Of a DNA stretch of 64,000 nt, positions 36,657-46,645 are shown in pieces (position 1 is the first letter of the stretch; each line of letters starts with the position of its first letter). The DNA is from Frederiksenia canicola (GTDB taxonomy: Bacteria > Pseudomonadota > Gammaproteobacteria > Enterobacterales > Pasteurellaceae): assembly GCF_011455495.1 (NCBI RefSeq), contig NZ_CP015029.1, positions 1,302,740 to 1,366,739 on the forward strand, given 5' to 3'. Both the position numbers and the translations under genes were made by a program. The notes under the pieces are model-generated. The model made no database searches and was not told the DNA's origin. It saw only the letters and a list, made by a program, of their open reading frames with translations.

Positions 36657-36684
36657 AAAAAAAGGCGTTTGAAACGCCTTTTTT
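36657..36684. terminator. Two-way terminator between dacB and rnpB
   Basis: AAAAGGCGTTT and AAACGCCTTTT are perfect arms around one base, extended by A and T tracts. It serves the convergent dacB (plus) and rnpB (minus). Confidence 0.9.
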
Positions 36685-36693
36685 GTTGGAAGA

Positions 36694-37085
36694 AAGTGAG
36701 TTGGTCGATAAGCCGAGTTCTGTCGTGGACAATCATTCCTCTAGGCGTATATTCACACATACGCTCAAGCAACCTACCCGAATCCCAAGCGGGCAACTCG
36801 TTGGATTCCTATTTGGTCTTGCTACGAGTGGAGTTTACCTTGCCGTGAATTGTTACCAATCACGCGGTGTGCTCTTACCACACCCTTTCACCCTTACCAC
36901 TTCTAGGAGGAAAAAAGAAGTGGCGGTCTGCTCTCTGTTGCACTTGTCGTAGGCTCACGCCCCCCAGGTGTTACCTGGCACTCTGCCCTGTGTAGCTCGG
37001 ACTTTCCTCTCGTTTACTTGTCCCCTAGTTTACGCATAGCGAATTTGAGGGCTTCAATAAACCAGCGATTGCCTAACCAACTCAG
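36694..37085 (-). ncRNA. rnpB: RNase P RNA (M1 RNA), class A
   Basis: This is the catalytic RNA that matures tRNA 5' ends. On the minus strand it has the universal blocks GAGGAAAGTCCGAGCT, GCCAGGTAACACCTGG, GTGCAACAGAGAGCAGACCG, AAGGGTGAAAGGGTGTGGTA, GGTAAACTCCACTCG and the 3' part CCACGACAGAACTCGGCTTA. The ends are estimated from pairing of the 5' GAGTTGGT with the 3' ACCAACTC (helix P1), so each may be off by a few bases. Its promoter is directly upstream. Confidence 0.95.
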
Positions 37086-37092
37086 GCGGCGA

Positions 37093-37120
37093 AGTATAGC
37101 GGAGTTGCAAAAAATTGCAA
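37093..37120 (-). promoter_or_regulatory. Promoter of rnpB
   Basis: On the minus strand, TTGCAA and TATACT are spaced by 16 bases, with the -10 element ending 8 bases before the estimated RNA start. Part of an uptake signal lies just upstream. Confidence 0.7.
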
Positions 37121-37140
37121 GGATCTGACCGCTTGTCGGC

Positions 37141-37171
37141 AAAAAATAAGGGCAGGTAATAGCCTGCCCTT
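37141..37171 (-). terminator. Rho-independent terminator of gpmA
   Basis: On the minus strand, AAGGGCAGG and CCTGCCCTT pair around a 6-base loop and are followed by ATTTTTT, shortly after the gpmA stop. Confidence 0.88.
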
Positions 37172-37188
37172 GAATGTGAAAGAGTCAA

Positions 37189-37872
37189 TTATAAATAGAA
37201 CTTCTCAATGAAGTTTAAATTGTCATCTAATTTCAACACTAACGGCTGACCAGTTGGGATCTCAAAATCCATAATGTCTGCATCGGAAATACCGATGATG
37301 TGTTTTGCTAAGGCTCGCAATGAGTTACCGTGAGCAGTGACAAGTACGCGTTTACCAGAAAGTAACGCTGGTGCGATTTGGTCTTCCCAGAATGGTAATA
37401 CACGTTCAAGGGTGATTTTTAAGTTTTCTGCGTTTGGCACGACATCACTTGGTAAGTGAGCATAGCGGCGGTCGTTGTGAGCAGAGTTTGGATCTGCAGG
37501 ATCAAGATCAGGTGGAGAAATATCGTAAGAACGACGCCAGATGTGAACTTGCTCATCACCGTATTTTTCTGCGGTTTCTTTTTTATCTAAACCTTGCAAT
37601 GCACCGTAGTGACGCTCGTTTAAACGCCAGTTTTTTACTTGTGGGATCCAAAGTTGGTTAGATTCTTCTAACACGATGTTACAGGTTTTGATCGCACGGG
37701 TTAACACTGAAGTAAAAGCGATGTCGAATTCATAGCCTGCGTCTAACAATTTTTTACCCGCTGCTTTTGCTTCTTCCACACCACGTTCGGTGAGATTCAC
37801 ATCACGCCAGCCAGTAAATAAATTTTTAGCATTCCACTCACTGAAACCGTGGCGAATAAATACTAATTCCAT
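37189..37872 (-). CDS. gpmA: 2,3-Bisphosphoglycerate-dependent phosphoglycerate mutase
   Basis: The 227-residue glycolytic enzyme interconverts 3- and 2-phosphoglycerate. The phosphohistidine motif [10 protein letters not shown] is at the N terminus, followed by [14 protein letters not shown], and the second catalytic His is in [11 protein letters not shown]. It is divergent from lepA with about 260 bases between them. Confidence 0.97.
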   Translation of the reverse strand: MELVFIRHGFSEWNAKNLFTGWRDVNLTERGVEEAKAAGKKLLDAGYEFDIAFTSVLTRAIKTCNIVLEESNQLWIPQVKNWRLNERHYGALQGLDKKETAEKYGDEQVHIWRRSYDISPPDLDPADPNSAHNDRRYAHLPSDVVPNAENLKITLERVLPFWEDQIAPALLSGKRVLVTAHGNSLRALAKHIIGISDADIMDFEIPTGQPLVLKLDDNLNFIEKFYL

Positions 37873-38134
37873 ACGTTCTCCTATTAGAAAGTTGATGATT
37901 TGAAAACACGCTCTTTATAGCAAAATTTGCTTGCATTTGAAATAGCCCACGGCTTTTCTTTGCAGCAAAGCTGATTTTTCGCAAAGAATTGGCATACAAG
38001 CGGTCAGATTTTCAGAAAGTTTTGCAAATGATTGTGTAACCTACCGCTTTCTTTTTCATTTTTGCGGAAATTCAGGTACAATCCGCCGATTATTTTTCTT
38101 TTAACTATGACTATTTAGGACATTCGTTGCCCTT

Positions 38135-39934
38135 ATGAAAATGCAGAATATTCGTAACTTTTCTATTATTGCTCACATTGACCATGGTAAATCGACCCTT
38201 TCCGACCGCTTGATCCAAACCTGTGGCGGTTTGTCTGATCGTGAAATGGAAGCGCAAGTGCTTGACTCTATGGACTTAGAGCGTGAGCGTGGTATTACCA
38301 TTAAAGCACAAAGTGTTACTCTCAATTACAAAGCCAAAGATGGCGAAACCTATCAGTTAAACTTTATCGACACCCCAGGACACGTTGACTTTTCTTATGA
38401 AGTATCTCGTTCCCTTGCTGCCTGTGAAGGGGCATTATTGGTGGTTGATGCGGGGCAAGGTGTGGAAGCGCAAACCTTGGCAAACTGCTATACGGCGATT
38501 GAAATGGATTTAGAAGTTGTGCCAATTCTCAACAAAATCGACTTACCAGCCGCAGAGCCAGAGCGTGTGGCGGAAGAGATTGAAGATATTGTTGGCATTG
38601 ATGCCATGGAAGCGGTGCGTTGCTCAGCGAAAACAGGCTTAGGCATTGATTTAGTTTTAGAAGAAATCGTGGCGAAAATTCCTGCGCCCGAAGGTGATCC
38701 TGAAGCACCATTACAAGCCTTGATTATCGACTCTTGGTTCGATAACTACTTGGGTGTGGTTTCTCTTGTGCGTGTGAAAAATGGCGTAATCAAAAAAGGC
38801 GATAAGATCAAAGTGATGTCCACAGGGCAATCTTATAACGTAGATCGTCTTGGTATTTTTACTCCGAAACAAGTGGATACCACTGAGCTTAAAACAGGCG
38901 AAGTAGGTTGGGTTGTGTGTGCGATTAAAGATATTTTAGGTGCGCCAGTGGGCGATACGCTCACCTCTCACCACCATTCGGCAACAGAAGCCTTACCAGG
39001 CTTCAAAAAGGTGAAACCACAAGTTTATGCAGGCTTGTTCCCGATCAGTTCGGACGATTATGAAGCCTTCCGTGATGCGTTGGGTAAATTAAGCCTAAAC
39101 GACGCATCCCTTTTCTATGAGCCAGAAAACTCAACGGCATTAGGTTTTGGTTTCCGTTGTGGTTTCTTAGGTTTGCTACATATGGAAATCATTCAAGAGC
39201 GTTTAGAGCGTGAATACGATCTTGATTTGATTACCACTGCACCGACCGTAGTTTACGAAGTGGAACAAACCAATGGCGAAGTGATCTATGTGGATAGCCC
39301 ATCGAAATTACCGCCAATCAGCAATATTGCCGATATTCGTGAGCCAATTGCAGAATGTAATATGCTTGTCCCACAAGAGTTCTTAGGCAACGTGATTACC
39401 CTTTGCGTAGAAAAACGTGGGGTACAAACCAATATGGTTTACCATGGCAACCAAATTGCCTTGACCTACGAAATCCCAATGGGTGAAGTGGTTCTCGACT
39501 TCTTCGACCGCTTGAAATCAACGTCTCGTGGTTATGCCTCTTTAGATTATGGCTTCAAACGTTTCCAATCGGCAGATATGGTGCGTGTGGATATTATGAT
39601 TAACGGCGAACGTGTTGATGCTTTGGCGTTGATCGTTCACAAAGCCAATGCGCCATATCGTGGACGTGAGCTCGTGGAAAAAATGAAAGAGTTAATTCCA
39701 CGTCAGCAGTTTGATATTGCGATCCAAGCGGCAATCGGCAACCACATTATTGCTCGTTCAACAGTAAAACAATTACGTAAAAACGTTCTTGCCAAATGTT
39801 ACGGTGGTGACGTAAGCCGTAAGAAAAAACTGTTACAGAAACAGAAAGAAGGTAAAAAACGTATGAAGTCACTCGGTAACGTGGAAGTACCACAAGAGGC
39901 TTTCTTAGCGATTTTACATGTTGGCAAAGACTAA
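38135..39934 (+). CDS. lepA: Elongation factor 4 (LepA)
   Basis: The 599-residue ribosome-associated GTPase acts in translation initiation/elongation under stress and in 30S biogenesis. It has the P loop AHIDHGKST, the switch [13 protein letters not shown], and the LepA-specific C terminus ([39 protein letters not shown]). Two ATGs are possible (38135 and 38141). A TACAAT -10 element is at 38077-38082. lepA normally precedes lepB directly; here another gene intervenes. Confidence 0.97.
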   Translation: MKMQNIRNFSIIAHIDHGKSTLSDRLIQTCGGLSDREMEAQVLDSMDLERERGITIKAQSVTLNYKAKDGETYQLNFIDTPGHVDFSYEVSRSLAACEGALLVVDAGQGVEAQTLANCYTAIEMDLEVVPILNKIDLPAAEPERVAEEIEDIVGIDAMEAVRCSAKTGLGIDLVLEEIVAKIPAPEGDPEAPLQALIIDSWFDNYLGVVSLVRVKNGVIKKGDKIKVMSTGQSYNVDRLGIFTPKQVDTTELKTGEVGWVVCAIKDILGAPVGDTLTSHHHSATEALPGFKKVKPQVYAGLFPISSDDYEAFRDALGKLSLNDASLFYEPENSTALGFGFRCGFLGLLHMEIIQERLEREYDLDLITTAPTVVYEVEQTNGEVIYVDSPSKLPPISNIADIREPIAECNMLVPQEFLGNVITLCVEKRGVQTNMVYHGNQIALTYEIPMGEVVLDFFDRLKSTSRGYASLDYGFKRFQSADMVRVDIMINGERVDALALIVHKANAPYRGRELVEKMKELIPRQQFDIAIQAAIGNHIIARSTVKQLRKNVLAKCYGGDVSRKKKLLQKQKEGKKRMKSLGNVEVPQEAFLAILHVGKD

Positions 39935-39963
39935 GCTGATTCTATTCTTTTTGGAGAAAGTTT

Positions 39964-40776
39964 ATGGAAAAATCATCTTTTCTTGGAAAAAACATATTAA
40001 CTAAATTAGGATTTACATTTCCTAATGGTTCATCGGAAGAGATACCTACAACAGAACAAAAATCAGCTGATTATTTAGCTGTATATGGTGAAGATACTTT
40101 TTTAATTGAAGTAAAACTAAAAGAGCCTGATGAAAAAGAATCAGCAAAAAGAAGTGAAAGTCTAAATAATGGCGAAGTGTATAGCTGTATTTATGAAATA
40201 AAGACGGCTTTGGATAATATTATTAGGAAAGCTAATCAACAACTTAGAGAATCTTCTAGAAATTTTGAGTGTAGATTTCGAGTAGTACTTTTAATTATTG
40301 ATACGTATGCTGGTGATTTGTATGAAAAACAATTAATAGATCTTTTGTATGGACGTGTTAGCTTAATAAAGCTTGAGACTCAACAAGAAATTTCTTGCTA
40401 TGGATATGAGAGAGCAAATTTTCAAAGACGTTCTGATATTGATATGGTTGTAGTTTCTGATGTTTCTGGTAATTATTATAAAGGATATATAAATATATAT
40501 TCTGGAAAATATAATGATTTAAAAGAATCATCATTCTTCATAAGTTTAAAAAGCAAGTACTATGATCCACATGACTATATTACTAATAACCAAGCATTAG
40601 TTCTTAATAATGAGGATTGGGATATTATCGGGGAGATATCATCGCATGATAAAAAAGTCGAAGAAATTATGCCTTGTTATTCAAAAAAATTACAGCGAAT
40701 AGAAGATAAATATGGGTTTAAATGCTGTGTTTTTAAGCCAAAACCTATACAGCATACGATACAAACTGCTTTTTAA
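39964..40776 (+). CDS. Unknown protein with PD-(D/E)XK-like nuclease motif, inserted between lepA and lepB
   Basis: This 270-residue protein is not one I recognise. The N-terminal part has S-A-D36-Y-L-A-V, then F-L-I-E49-V-K51, the spacing of a PD-(D/E)XK nuclease core (D, about 12 residues, E-x-K), after a helical LGKNILTKLGF. The rest (about 70-270) is mixed and rich in Tyr, Ile, Asn and Lys, with no membrane segment. The gene is strikingly AT-rich and uses AGA and ATA codons unlike lepA and lepB, a sign of transfer. It has a GGAGA ribosome site 30 bases after lepA and ends 14 bases before lepB, so it is carried in the lep operon. A defence or restriction-type role is a guess. Confidence 0.65.
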   Translation: MEKSSFLGKNILTKLGFTFPNGSSEEIPTTEQKSADYLAVYGEDTFLIEVKLKEPDEKESAKRSESLNNGEVYSCIYEIKTALDNIIRKANQQLRESSRNFECRFRVVLLIIDTYAGDLYEKQLIDLLYGRVSLIKLETQQEISCYGYERANFQRRSDIDMVVVSDVSGNYYKGYINIYSGKYNDLKESSFFISLKSKYYDPHDYITNNQALVLNNEDWDIIGEISSHDKKVEEIMPCYSKKLQRIEDKYGFKCCVFKPKPIQHTIQTAF

Positions 40777-40790
40777 GCTAAGGAGCATAC

Positions 40791-41753
40791 ATGGCAAATA
40801 TTCTGCCAATTATTTTTATTGCTGTTCTATACGGCGTATGGAAAGTGTTAGATGGTATGAAGTTACCGAATACGATTTCGATTATTTTAGTCGGTTTAGT
40901 TGTTATTTGCGGGAGCTTTGCAGCATTCTATAAATTTAGTGCCGAGCCACGTCGCAAAGCAAAAATCGCACGTGAGCAAAAACGCTTAGGACGTGAATTG
41001 ACTGAAGATGAATTGAAGGAAATTCAACCACGTTCTGCAGTGGGTGAATTTTTGGCATCACTCTTTGGCGTGTTATTCTTTGTGACTGTGCTTCGTTCAT
41101 TTTTGTTTGAGCCCTTCCAAATTCCAAGTGGCTCAATGGAACCAACGTTGCGAGTGGGCGATTTTTTAGTGGTAAATAAATTTAGCTACGGTATTAAAGA
41201 TCCTATTTGGCAAAATACCTTGATTGAAACAGGCAAAGTGGAGCGTGGCGATGTGGTTGTATTTAAAGCCCCGAAACAGCCACATATTGACTACATCAAA
41301 CGTGTTGTTGGCGTAGGTGGCGATAAAATTAAATATGATTTTGCCACACAAGAATTAACACTAACACGTGGTGATACCGGTGAAACTATTGCATTTAAGT
41401 ATAGTCAACCGAAGCCAAATCCAGATTTCTTCTATCACGGTGATATGCAGATGGAACGGACTGAAACGGGAGACGTGACTCATCAGATTTTGAATAATCC
41501 ACAGCCGTTTAATTATGCTCCGTATTTTTTCAAGCAAGAAGGTTTAAATGCAGGTGAGTGGCTTGTGCCACAAGGACATTATTTTGTAATGGGCGATAAT
41601 CGTGATAACAGCGAAGACAGCCGTTTCTGGGGCTTTGTGCCTGAGAAAAATATGGTCGGTAAAGCGACTTATCTATGGCTAAGCCTTGATAAAAAACCAA
41701 ACGAATTCCCAACGGGATTACGTTTTGAGAGAATGTTTACTTCGATTAAATAG
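40791..41753 (+). CDS. lepB: Signal peptidase I
   Basis: The 320-residue inner-membrane serine protease removes signal peptides of exported proteins. Two membrane segments (about 3-20 and 28-48, with another hydrophobic stretch 86-106) precede the catalytic Ser115 in IPSGSMEPTL and Lys170 in DYIKRVVGVGGDKI. The C-terminal box GDNRDNSEDSRFWGFVP is intact. It follows the inserted gene by 14 bases and has AAGGAG. The natural partner lepA is upstream. Confidence 0.97.
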   Translation: MANILPIIFIAVLYGVWKVLDGMKLPNTISIILVGLVVICGSFAAFYKFSAEPRRKAKIAREQKRLGRELTEDELKEIQPRSAVGEFLASLFGVLFFVTVLRSFLFEPFQIPSGSMEPTLRVGDFLVVNKFSYGIKDPIWQNTLIETGKVERGDVVVFKAPKQPHIDYIKRVVGVGGDKIKYDFATQELTLTRGDTGETIAFKYSQPKPNPDFFYHGDMQMERTETGDVTHQILNNPQPFNYAPYFFKQEGLNAGEWLVPQGHYFVMGDNRDNSEDSRFWGFVPEKNMVGKATYLWLSLDKKPNEFPTGLRFERMFTSIK

Positions 41754-41763
41754 CAATTATTGT

Positions 41764-41784
41764 AGGGCGTATTGCATACGCCCT
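41764..41784. repeat. Intergenic dyad after lepB
   Basis: AGGGCGTAT and ATACGCCCT pair around a 3-base loop, with no T tract. A similar smaller palindrome, GGCGTATACGCC, lies at about 41840-41851. Such dyads are common between genes of related bacteria; it may be a weak terminator. Confidence 0.4.
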
Positions 41785-41864
41785 TCATCATAAAAATACG
41801 GTGCAAGCGGTAAGAACCATAACATTTTTTGCAATTTTCGGCGTATACGCCTTATATATCTATT

Positions 41865-42536
41865 ATGCAACTAGAACGATTACAGAAAAAATTAGGTTAC
41901 CAATTTGCGAACCTTGATTACCTCAAACAAGCTTTAACTCACCGAAGTGCGGCAGCCTTTAATAACGAACGCTTAGAATTTTTAGGCGATTCCATTCTGA
42001 ATTTTGCGATTGGCAAAGCGCTCTATGAAAAATTTCCAAAGTCGGATGAAGGTGAATTAAGCCGAATGCGTGCAGCCTTAGTGAAAGAACAAACCCTTGC
42101 GATTATCGCTCGCCAATTTGAGCTTGGCGAATATCTCAAATTAGGGGCTGGTGAGCTTAAAAGTGGCGGACATCGCCGAGAGTCGATTCTTTCTGACTGT
42201 GTAGAAGCCCTAATTGCTGCTATTTATTTGGATTCAGGTATTGATAACGCTTTAGAGCGAGTATATCACTGGTATCAAGAATTACTGGCTCAAATTAAAC
42301 CCGGCGAAGCACAAAAAGATCCGAAAACACGCTTACAAGAGTTTTTACAAGGTCGCCGTTTAAAATTACCTGAGTATGAAGTGATTGAAATTAAAGGTGA
42401 AGCACATAATCAATCCTTCAAAGTAAGCTGTAAAGTGGAAAATTTGGCGGAAGTGGTTATCGGACAAGGCACTAGTCGCCGCAAAGCAGAGCAACATGCG
42501 GCAGAGCAGGTGATTGAGAAATTAAAAATCAAATAG
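41865..42536 (+). CDS. rnc: Ribonuclease III
   Basis: The 223-residue dsRNA endonuclease processes rRNA and mRNAs. The catalytic signature is [12 protein letters not shown] near residue 38, with a second acidic site [13 protein letters not shown] near 114. The C-terminal dsRNA-binding domain (about 155-223) ends [16 protein letters not shown]. The start [12 protein letters not shown] is chosen by family alignment; the upstream spacer has an uptake signal and no good ribosome site. It lies in the conserved order lepB-rnc-era-recO. Confidence 0.96.
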   Translation: MQLERLQKKLGYQFANLDYLKQALTHRSAAAFNNERLEFLGDSILNFAIGKALYEKFPKSDEGELSRMRAALVKEQTLAIIARQFELGEYLKLGAGELKSGGHRRESILSDCVEALIAAIYLDSGIDNALERVYHWYQELLAQIKPGEAQKDPKTRLQEFLQGRRLKLPEYEVIEIKGEAHNQSFKVSCKVENLAEVVIGQGTSRRKAEQHAAEQVIEKLKIK

Positions 42537-42581
42537 ACTAATGTTGTAAATACTACTTTTCCCTTCTGAACCGCCTGAACG

Positions 42582-42670
42582 ACTTTGAATTTGTAGGAAA
42601 AATTTAGTGTCTGAGCTTGCTTTGCAAGCGAGTTTTAAATTTTTCCGTTAAGCAAATTCAAACAAAGTGA
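42582..42670. repeat. Compound palindromic element between rnc and era
   Basis: Nested inverted repeats surround one centre: ACTTTG/CAAAGT, GAATTTG (42587-42593)/CAAATTC (42653-42659), GGAAAAATTTA (42596-42606)/TAAATTTTTCC (42636-42646), and the core GCTTGC-ttt-GCAAGC. The whole could fold as one interrupted hairpin about 89 bases long. It resembles a small non-coding mobile or REP-like element. Its family is unknown to me. Confidence 0.6.
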
Positions 42671-42704
42671 AGAGCAGCGGTGAAGTAGGGTTGCTTTTCT
42701 TTTG

Positions 42705-42738
42705 GTTACTTTTCTTTGGCAATACAAAGAAAAGTAAC
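42705..42738. repeat. Strong hairpin upstream of era
   Basis: GTTACTTTTCTTTG and CAAAGAAAAGTAAC are perfect 14-base arms around a 6-base loop, ending 46 bases before the era start. No T tract follows. It is close to the compound palindrome upstream and may belong to the same element. Confidence 0.65.
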
Positions 42739-42784
42739 AGGAAAAAGTCTCAATCTAAAATTTATCGAATTAAAGAGAAAAATA

Positions 42785-43687
42785 ATGACAGAACAAAAAA
42801 CATATTGTGGCTTTATTGCCATTGTCGGTCGTCCAAATGTGGGCAAATCGACTCTACTCAACAAAATCCTAGGGCAAAAAATTTCAATTACCTCACGTAA
42901 AGCACAGACTACTCGCCATCGTATTTTAGGAATTAAAACCGAAGGGGCGTATCAAGAAATTTATGTGGATACCCCAGGGCTTCACATCGAAGAAAAACGT
43001 GCGATTAACCGCTTGATGAACCGAGCTGCAAGCAGTGCGATTGGTGATGTCGATATGGTAATCTTTGTAGTTGAAGGTACAAAATGGACGGATGACGATG
43101 AAATGGTGCTAAACAAACTGCGTAGCACCAAAGCCCCTGTGGTATTGGCGATCAATAAGATCGACAACATTCAAAATAAAGATGAATTGTTACCACATAT
43201 CACCGAATTAAGTGCAAAATTCCCATTCAAAGAGATTATTCCTATTTCTGGGCAGCGTGGGAAAAATGTCCATATTTTAGAAAAATTTGTGCGTGAATCA
43301 TTAAAAGAAGGGATTCATCATTACCCAGAAGAGTATGTGACAGACCGTTCTCAACGCTTTATGGCATCGGAAATTATTCGTGAAAAACTAATGCGTTTTA
43401 TGGGCGAAGAGTTGCCTTATTCTGTCACTGTTGAAATTGAGCAATTTAAAACTAACGAGCGTGGCACTTACGAAATCAATGGCTTGATTTTAGTAGAACG
43501 TGAAGGGCAGAAAAAAATGGTGATCGGCAATAAAGGTCAAAAAATCAAAGTAATTGGCACTGAGGCTCGAGCTGATATGGAACGCCTGTTTGACAACAAA
43601 GTCCACCTTGAATTATGGGTGAAAGTCAAAGCGGGATGGGCTGATGATGAACGAGCCTTACGCAGCTTAGGTTATATTGATGAGTAA
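42785..43687 (+). CDS. era: GTPase Era
   Basis: This 300-residue essential GTPase binds the 3' end of 16S rRNA in 30S maturation. G motifs are GRPNVGKST (G1), the DTPGLH loop (G3) and NKID (G4); the C-terminal KH domain (about 200-295) has [21 protein letters not shown]. The start [10 protein letters not shown] is chosen by family length; the frame is open further upstream into the hairpin element, which is unlikely to be coding. Confidence 0.97.
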   Translation: MTEQKTYCGFIAIVGRPNVGKSTLLNKILGQKISITSRKAQTTRHRILGIKTEGAYQEIYVDTPGLHIEEKRAINRLMNRAASSAIGDVDMVIFVVEGTKWTDDDEMVLNKLRSTKAPVVLAINKIDNIQNKDELLPHITELSAKFPFKEIIPISGQRGKNVHILEKFVRESLKEGIHHYPEEYVTDRSQRFMASEIIREKLMRFMGEELPYSVTVEIEQFKTNERGTYEINGLILVEREGQKKMVIGNKGQKIKVIGTEARADMERLFDNKVHLELWVKVKAGWADDERALRSLGYIDE

Positions 43688-43742
43688 AAAGTTGAGGGGC
43701 TAGAGTTTTCTTCGTACTTCATTTAAGGTTGAAAGGTCAAAT

Positions 43743-44456
43743 ATGTTCCAGCGTGGCTTTGTGCTACACCGCCGAGAGTACAGCGAGAGCAGTTTATTAG
43801 TGGATTTTTTTACCGAAAATCACGGACGGATCACCTTACTGGCAAAAGGGGCAAGACGAGTTCGATCGCCGCTGAAAGCGTTGTTACAGCCTTTCACACC
43901 GTTGCTATTGCATTGGGGGGGGAAAGGGGAGTTGAAAACATTGCTCAAAGTGGAGTCTGCATCACTGACATTGCCGATGACAAGCTTATCTTTATATAGC
44001 GGGTTTTACGTCAATGAAGTATTGGCGAGAGTATTGGAAAATCAGACAGCTTACCCCGAACTGTTTCAGCACTATTTGCAATGTGTTACACAGTTAGCGG
44101 CATCTCCCGAACAAATTGAACCGACGCTACGAACCTTTGAATTTCGGCTGTTACAAGCGGTCGGTTACGGCGTGAATTTTGCAACTTGTGCCGCAACGGG
44201 CGAACCGGTTGATCCGAAAATGCTGTATCAATTCTATGAAAATCAAGGCTTTGTTGCTTCATTGTTGCAAAATAATCAGACCTTTTTAGGAAAAGAGTTG
44301 CTGGCGTTTGATTGTTTGGATTTCAGTGAAAAAAGTACGCAACAAGCCGCCAAACGCTTTACTCGCCTTGCGTTGAAACCGTATTTGGGTTCGGCACCGT
44401 TGAAAAGCCGTGAATTATTTCAAAGTATTTTGCCGAATAAGCTTAAAAGCGGCTAA
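43743..44456 (+). CDS. recO: DNA repair protein RecO
   Basis: The 237-residue RecFOR-pathway protein helps RecA load on SSB-coated DNA. The N-terminal OB fold begins [20 protein letters not shown], then [12 protein letters not shown]; the C-terminal helical domain follows. The zinc-type cysteines of some RecO proteins are not complete here. An uptake signal lies inside the coding sequence (about 44155-44164) and another begins at the stop codon. Confidence 0.93.
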   Translation: MFQRGFVLHRREYSESSLLVDFFTENHGRITLLAKGARRVRSPLKALLQPFTPLLLHWGGKGELKTLLKVESASLTLPMTSLSLYSGFYVNEVLARVLENQTAYPELFQHYLQCVTQLAASPEQIEPTLRTFEFRLLQAVGYGVNFATCAATGEPVDPKMLYQFYENQGFVASLLQNNQTFLGKELLAFDCLDFSEKSTQQAAKRFTRLALKPYLGSAPLKSRELFQSILPNKLKSG

Positions 44457-44476
44457 CAAGCGGTCAGTTTGGGCTC

Positions 44477-45550
44477 TTATTTTGCAATCCCTTTCTTAAT
44501 CATCTCTTCAAAAAAATCGTAATCGACCAAAAACGCATCGTGACCGAAATTGGAATAAAACTCGTGATAGTCCACATTCACCCCAGCCTTTTCAAGGCGT
44601 TGTTTGCTTTTGTGCAGATCAATTTGTTTGAATAGCTGGTCGCTCGTTACGCCCACTAAGGTGTAATTAGCTTTGATGCGAGATAAGGCTTGCTGTTCAT
44701 TATCAAAGGTGAGAGCCGGATCGTATAAATCCAATGCTCGTAGCAGCCGCAAATAGCTGTTTGCATCAAATCGATCGAGAAATTTCACCCCTTGATAGCT
44801 CAAATAAGATTCCACTTGGAAGTGATCGCCCCAAATTTCGCTTTGTTGCTTCGTTTCTCGCCCAAAGGCTTTGGCGAGTTGCACATCGGTGCGATAAGTC
44901 AGCATCCCTAGCATTCGTGCGATTTTCAAGCCGTTATCAGGCGGTGTACTGTCGTAGTAATCGCCATTGTTGAAGTGAGGATCATTGATAATCGCTTGCC
45001 GCATTACGTGGTTAAAGCCAATAGCTTCCGCACTTAAAGTCAGTGATGAGCAAAGATTGACGATGTTATCTACAAAATCAGGGTAAAAAATACCCCATTG
45101 AGTTGCTTGCATTCCACCGAAAGAACCGCCGACTACTGCTTTTAAATGTGGGATTTCTAACCAATCGATCAAGGCTTTTTGCACCCGTACAATATCTTGC
45201 ACGGTGATGATGGGAAATTCGCTGCCGTAAGGGCGTTGAGTTTTTGGGTTGATGGAAATTGGGCCTGTCGTACCTTTACAGCCGCCGAGTACATTTGAGC
45301 AGATGAAAAAATAGCGGTCGGTGTCAAATGCTAAGCCTGATCCGATAAAATCTTGCCACCAGCCTTTGTCTGCGGGAGCCACATGATAAGGCTCCGCATC
45401 ACCCGTTAGGGCATGGCAGAGCAGAACTACATTGCTTTTATCGGCATTGAGCGTGCCATAGGTTTGATAGGCAATATCAATAGGCGACAAATATTCGCCC
45501 GATATGAGTTCCAATGGGGAATCTTTAAACAGAGTGATGAACTTTGCCAT
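44477..45550 (-). CDS. metX: Homoserine O-acetyltransferase
   Basis: The 357-residue alpha/beta hydrolase-fold enzyme acetylates homoserine with acetyl-CoA in methionine synthesis. The nucleophile elbow is in [14 protein letters not shown], the oxyanion region includes [11 protein letters not shown], and the catalytic His is in [10 protein letters not shown] near the C terminus. Some family members act as succinyltransferases; reading alone does not settle that. It has a good promoter and a probable MetJ operator upstream, shared with a divergent permease gene. Confidence 0.94.
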   Translation of the reverse strand: MAKFITLFKDSPLELISGEYLSPIDIAYQTYGTLNADKSNVVLLCHALTGDAEPYHVAPADKGWWQDFIGSGLAFDTDRYFFICSNVLGGCKGTTGPISINPKTQRPYGSEFPIITVQDIVRVQKALIDWLEIPHLKAVVGGSFGGMQATQWGIFYPDFVDNIVNLCSSLTLSAEAIGFNHVMRQAIINDPHFNNGDYYDSTPPDNGLKIARMLGMLTYRTDVQLAKAFGRETKQQSEIWGDHFQVESYLSYQGVKFLDRFDANSYLRLLRALDLYDPALTFDNEQQALSRIKANYTLVGVTSDQLFKQIDLHKSKQRLEKAGVNVDYHEFYSNFGHDAFLVDYDFFEEMIKKGIAK

Positions 45551-45607
45551 AAAATCCTTGCAAAATATTGCTGAAAAGTAACCGCTTGTGGCATCAAAAT
45601 GCTAAGT

Positions 45608-45636
45608 AAGTTAGCGGTAGCAGTATGGTTTGTCAA
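45608..45636 (-). promoter_or_regulatory. Promoter of metX
   Basis: On the minus strand, TTGACA and TAACTT are spaced by exactly 17 bases, about 60 bases upstream of the metX start. Confidence 0.65.
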
Positions 45637-45644
45637 GAAATTTT

Positions 45645-45660
45645 GGACGTCTAGATGTTT
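45645..45660. promoter_or_regulatory. Probable MetJ operator (two met boxes)
   Basis: GGACGTCT and AGATGTTT are adjacent 8-mers that match the met box AGACGTCT at 7 and 6 positions. MetJ binds tandem boxes of this kind. It lies just upstream of the metX promoter and near a possible -10 (TATAAA, 45678-45683) for the divergent permease gene. Confidence 0.55.
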
Positions 45661-45748
45661 AAACTTTTGGATGGCTATATAAATGCTTGCAATTTCTGCT
45701 TGCTTCGCTATGCTAACGCTCCATTTTACCTTTCAATGTGAGAGCATT

Positions 45749-46645
45749 ATGCAAACGCATCAACCCGTTAAAGGGGCCATTGCAATCATTACCGCAGGTG
45801 TACTTTTTGCTTGTGTGAATACTTTGATCCCTAAATTGACCTCGGTTTCACCTATAGATGCCAGCGTGATTGCCTTGGTGCAATATTTAGTTGCATTCAT
45901 TTTTCTGTTACCAAGTATGATGAATCTGGGGTTCACGCAATCCTTGAAAACGAAGAATTTTGGTTGGCACTGTTTTCGAGTTTTTCTTTCTGCAATTGGT
46001 ATTCAATGTTGGACGATGGCATTGGCTTATCCGATTCCAATTTGGCAAGGCATTGCATTGTTGATGACCTCACCGCTTTTCGTGACAATCGGTTCAGGGC
46101 TATTGCTGAAAGAAAAAGTCGATCGTAAACGTTGGATTGCGACTTTTTTAGGTTTTGTTGGGGCAATGATTATTTTAGAACCTTGGTCAGAAAATTTTGA
46201 TTGGATCGTGCTTCTGCCAGTGGCTGCAGCATTTTTCTGGGCGTGTTATTCCTTGATGGTGAAAAAACTCTCTAGTGATGATTCTCCTACTACAATGGTG
46301 GCATACCTATTTATTTTAATTACGCCATTCAATTTATTGATCGCCTTAACTAATTTAAGCCCAGCAGGTTTTGGTATGCCATCAATGAGCGATTTGGGCT
46401 GGTTAATTTTACTTGGCTTTTTTACTGCACTTGCACAGCTTGCAGTTGCCAAAGCGTATAGCTTGGCGGATGCTTCTTACATTCAACCTTTTGATTTTAT
46501 TAAGCTGCCATTAAATGTACTTGCGGGATGGTTGGTCTTTAATTGGGTTCCACCAGGTAAATTGTGGTTAGGAGCCGCGATCATTATTGCCGCAACAATG
46601 TATATCACTCACGCAGAATCTAAGCAGGCAAAAGTAGCTAAATGA
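45749..46645 (+). CDS. DMT/EamA family permease
   Basis: The 298-residue protein has ten hydrophobic segments in two EamA repeats (about 8-140 and 150-290), typical of drug/metabolite transporters. The second repeat contains FTALAQLAVAKAYSLADASYIQPFDF, a common EamA pattern. The start at 45749 has a GAGAG ribosome site. The substrate is unknown; the shared MetJ-like operator with metX hints at a sulfur amino acid or related metabolite. Its stop overlaps the sanA start by four bases. Confidence 0.85.
   Translation: MQTHQPVKGAIAIITAGVLFACVNTLIPKLTSVSPIDASVIALVQYLVAFIFLLPSMMNLGFTQSLKTKNFGWHCFRVFLSAIGIQCWTMALAYPIPIWQGIALLMTSPLFVTIGSGLLLKEKVDRKRWIATFLGFVGAMIILEPWSENFDWIVLLPVAAAFFWACYSLMVKKLSSDDSPTTMVAYLFILITPFNLLIALTNLSPAGFGMPSMSDLGWLILLGFFTALAQLAVAKAYSLADASYIQPFDFIKLPLNVLAGWLVFNWVPPGKLWLGAAIIIAATMYITHAESKQAKVAK

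Noticed and set aside
42667-42900. Possible small protein reading through the hairpin upstream of era
   Set aside because: The frame runs through the inverted repeat and into era in another frame; its composition is that of repeat DNA and it has no recognisable domain.
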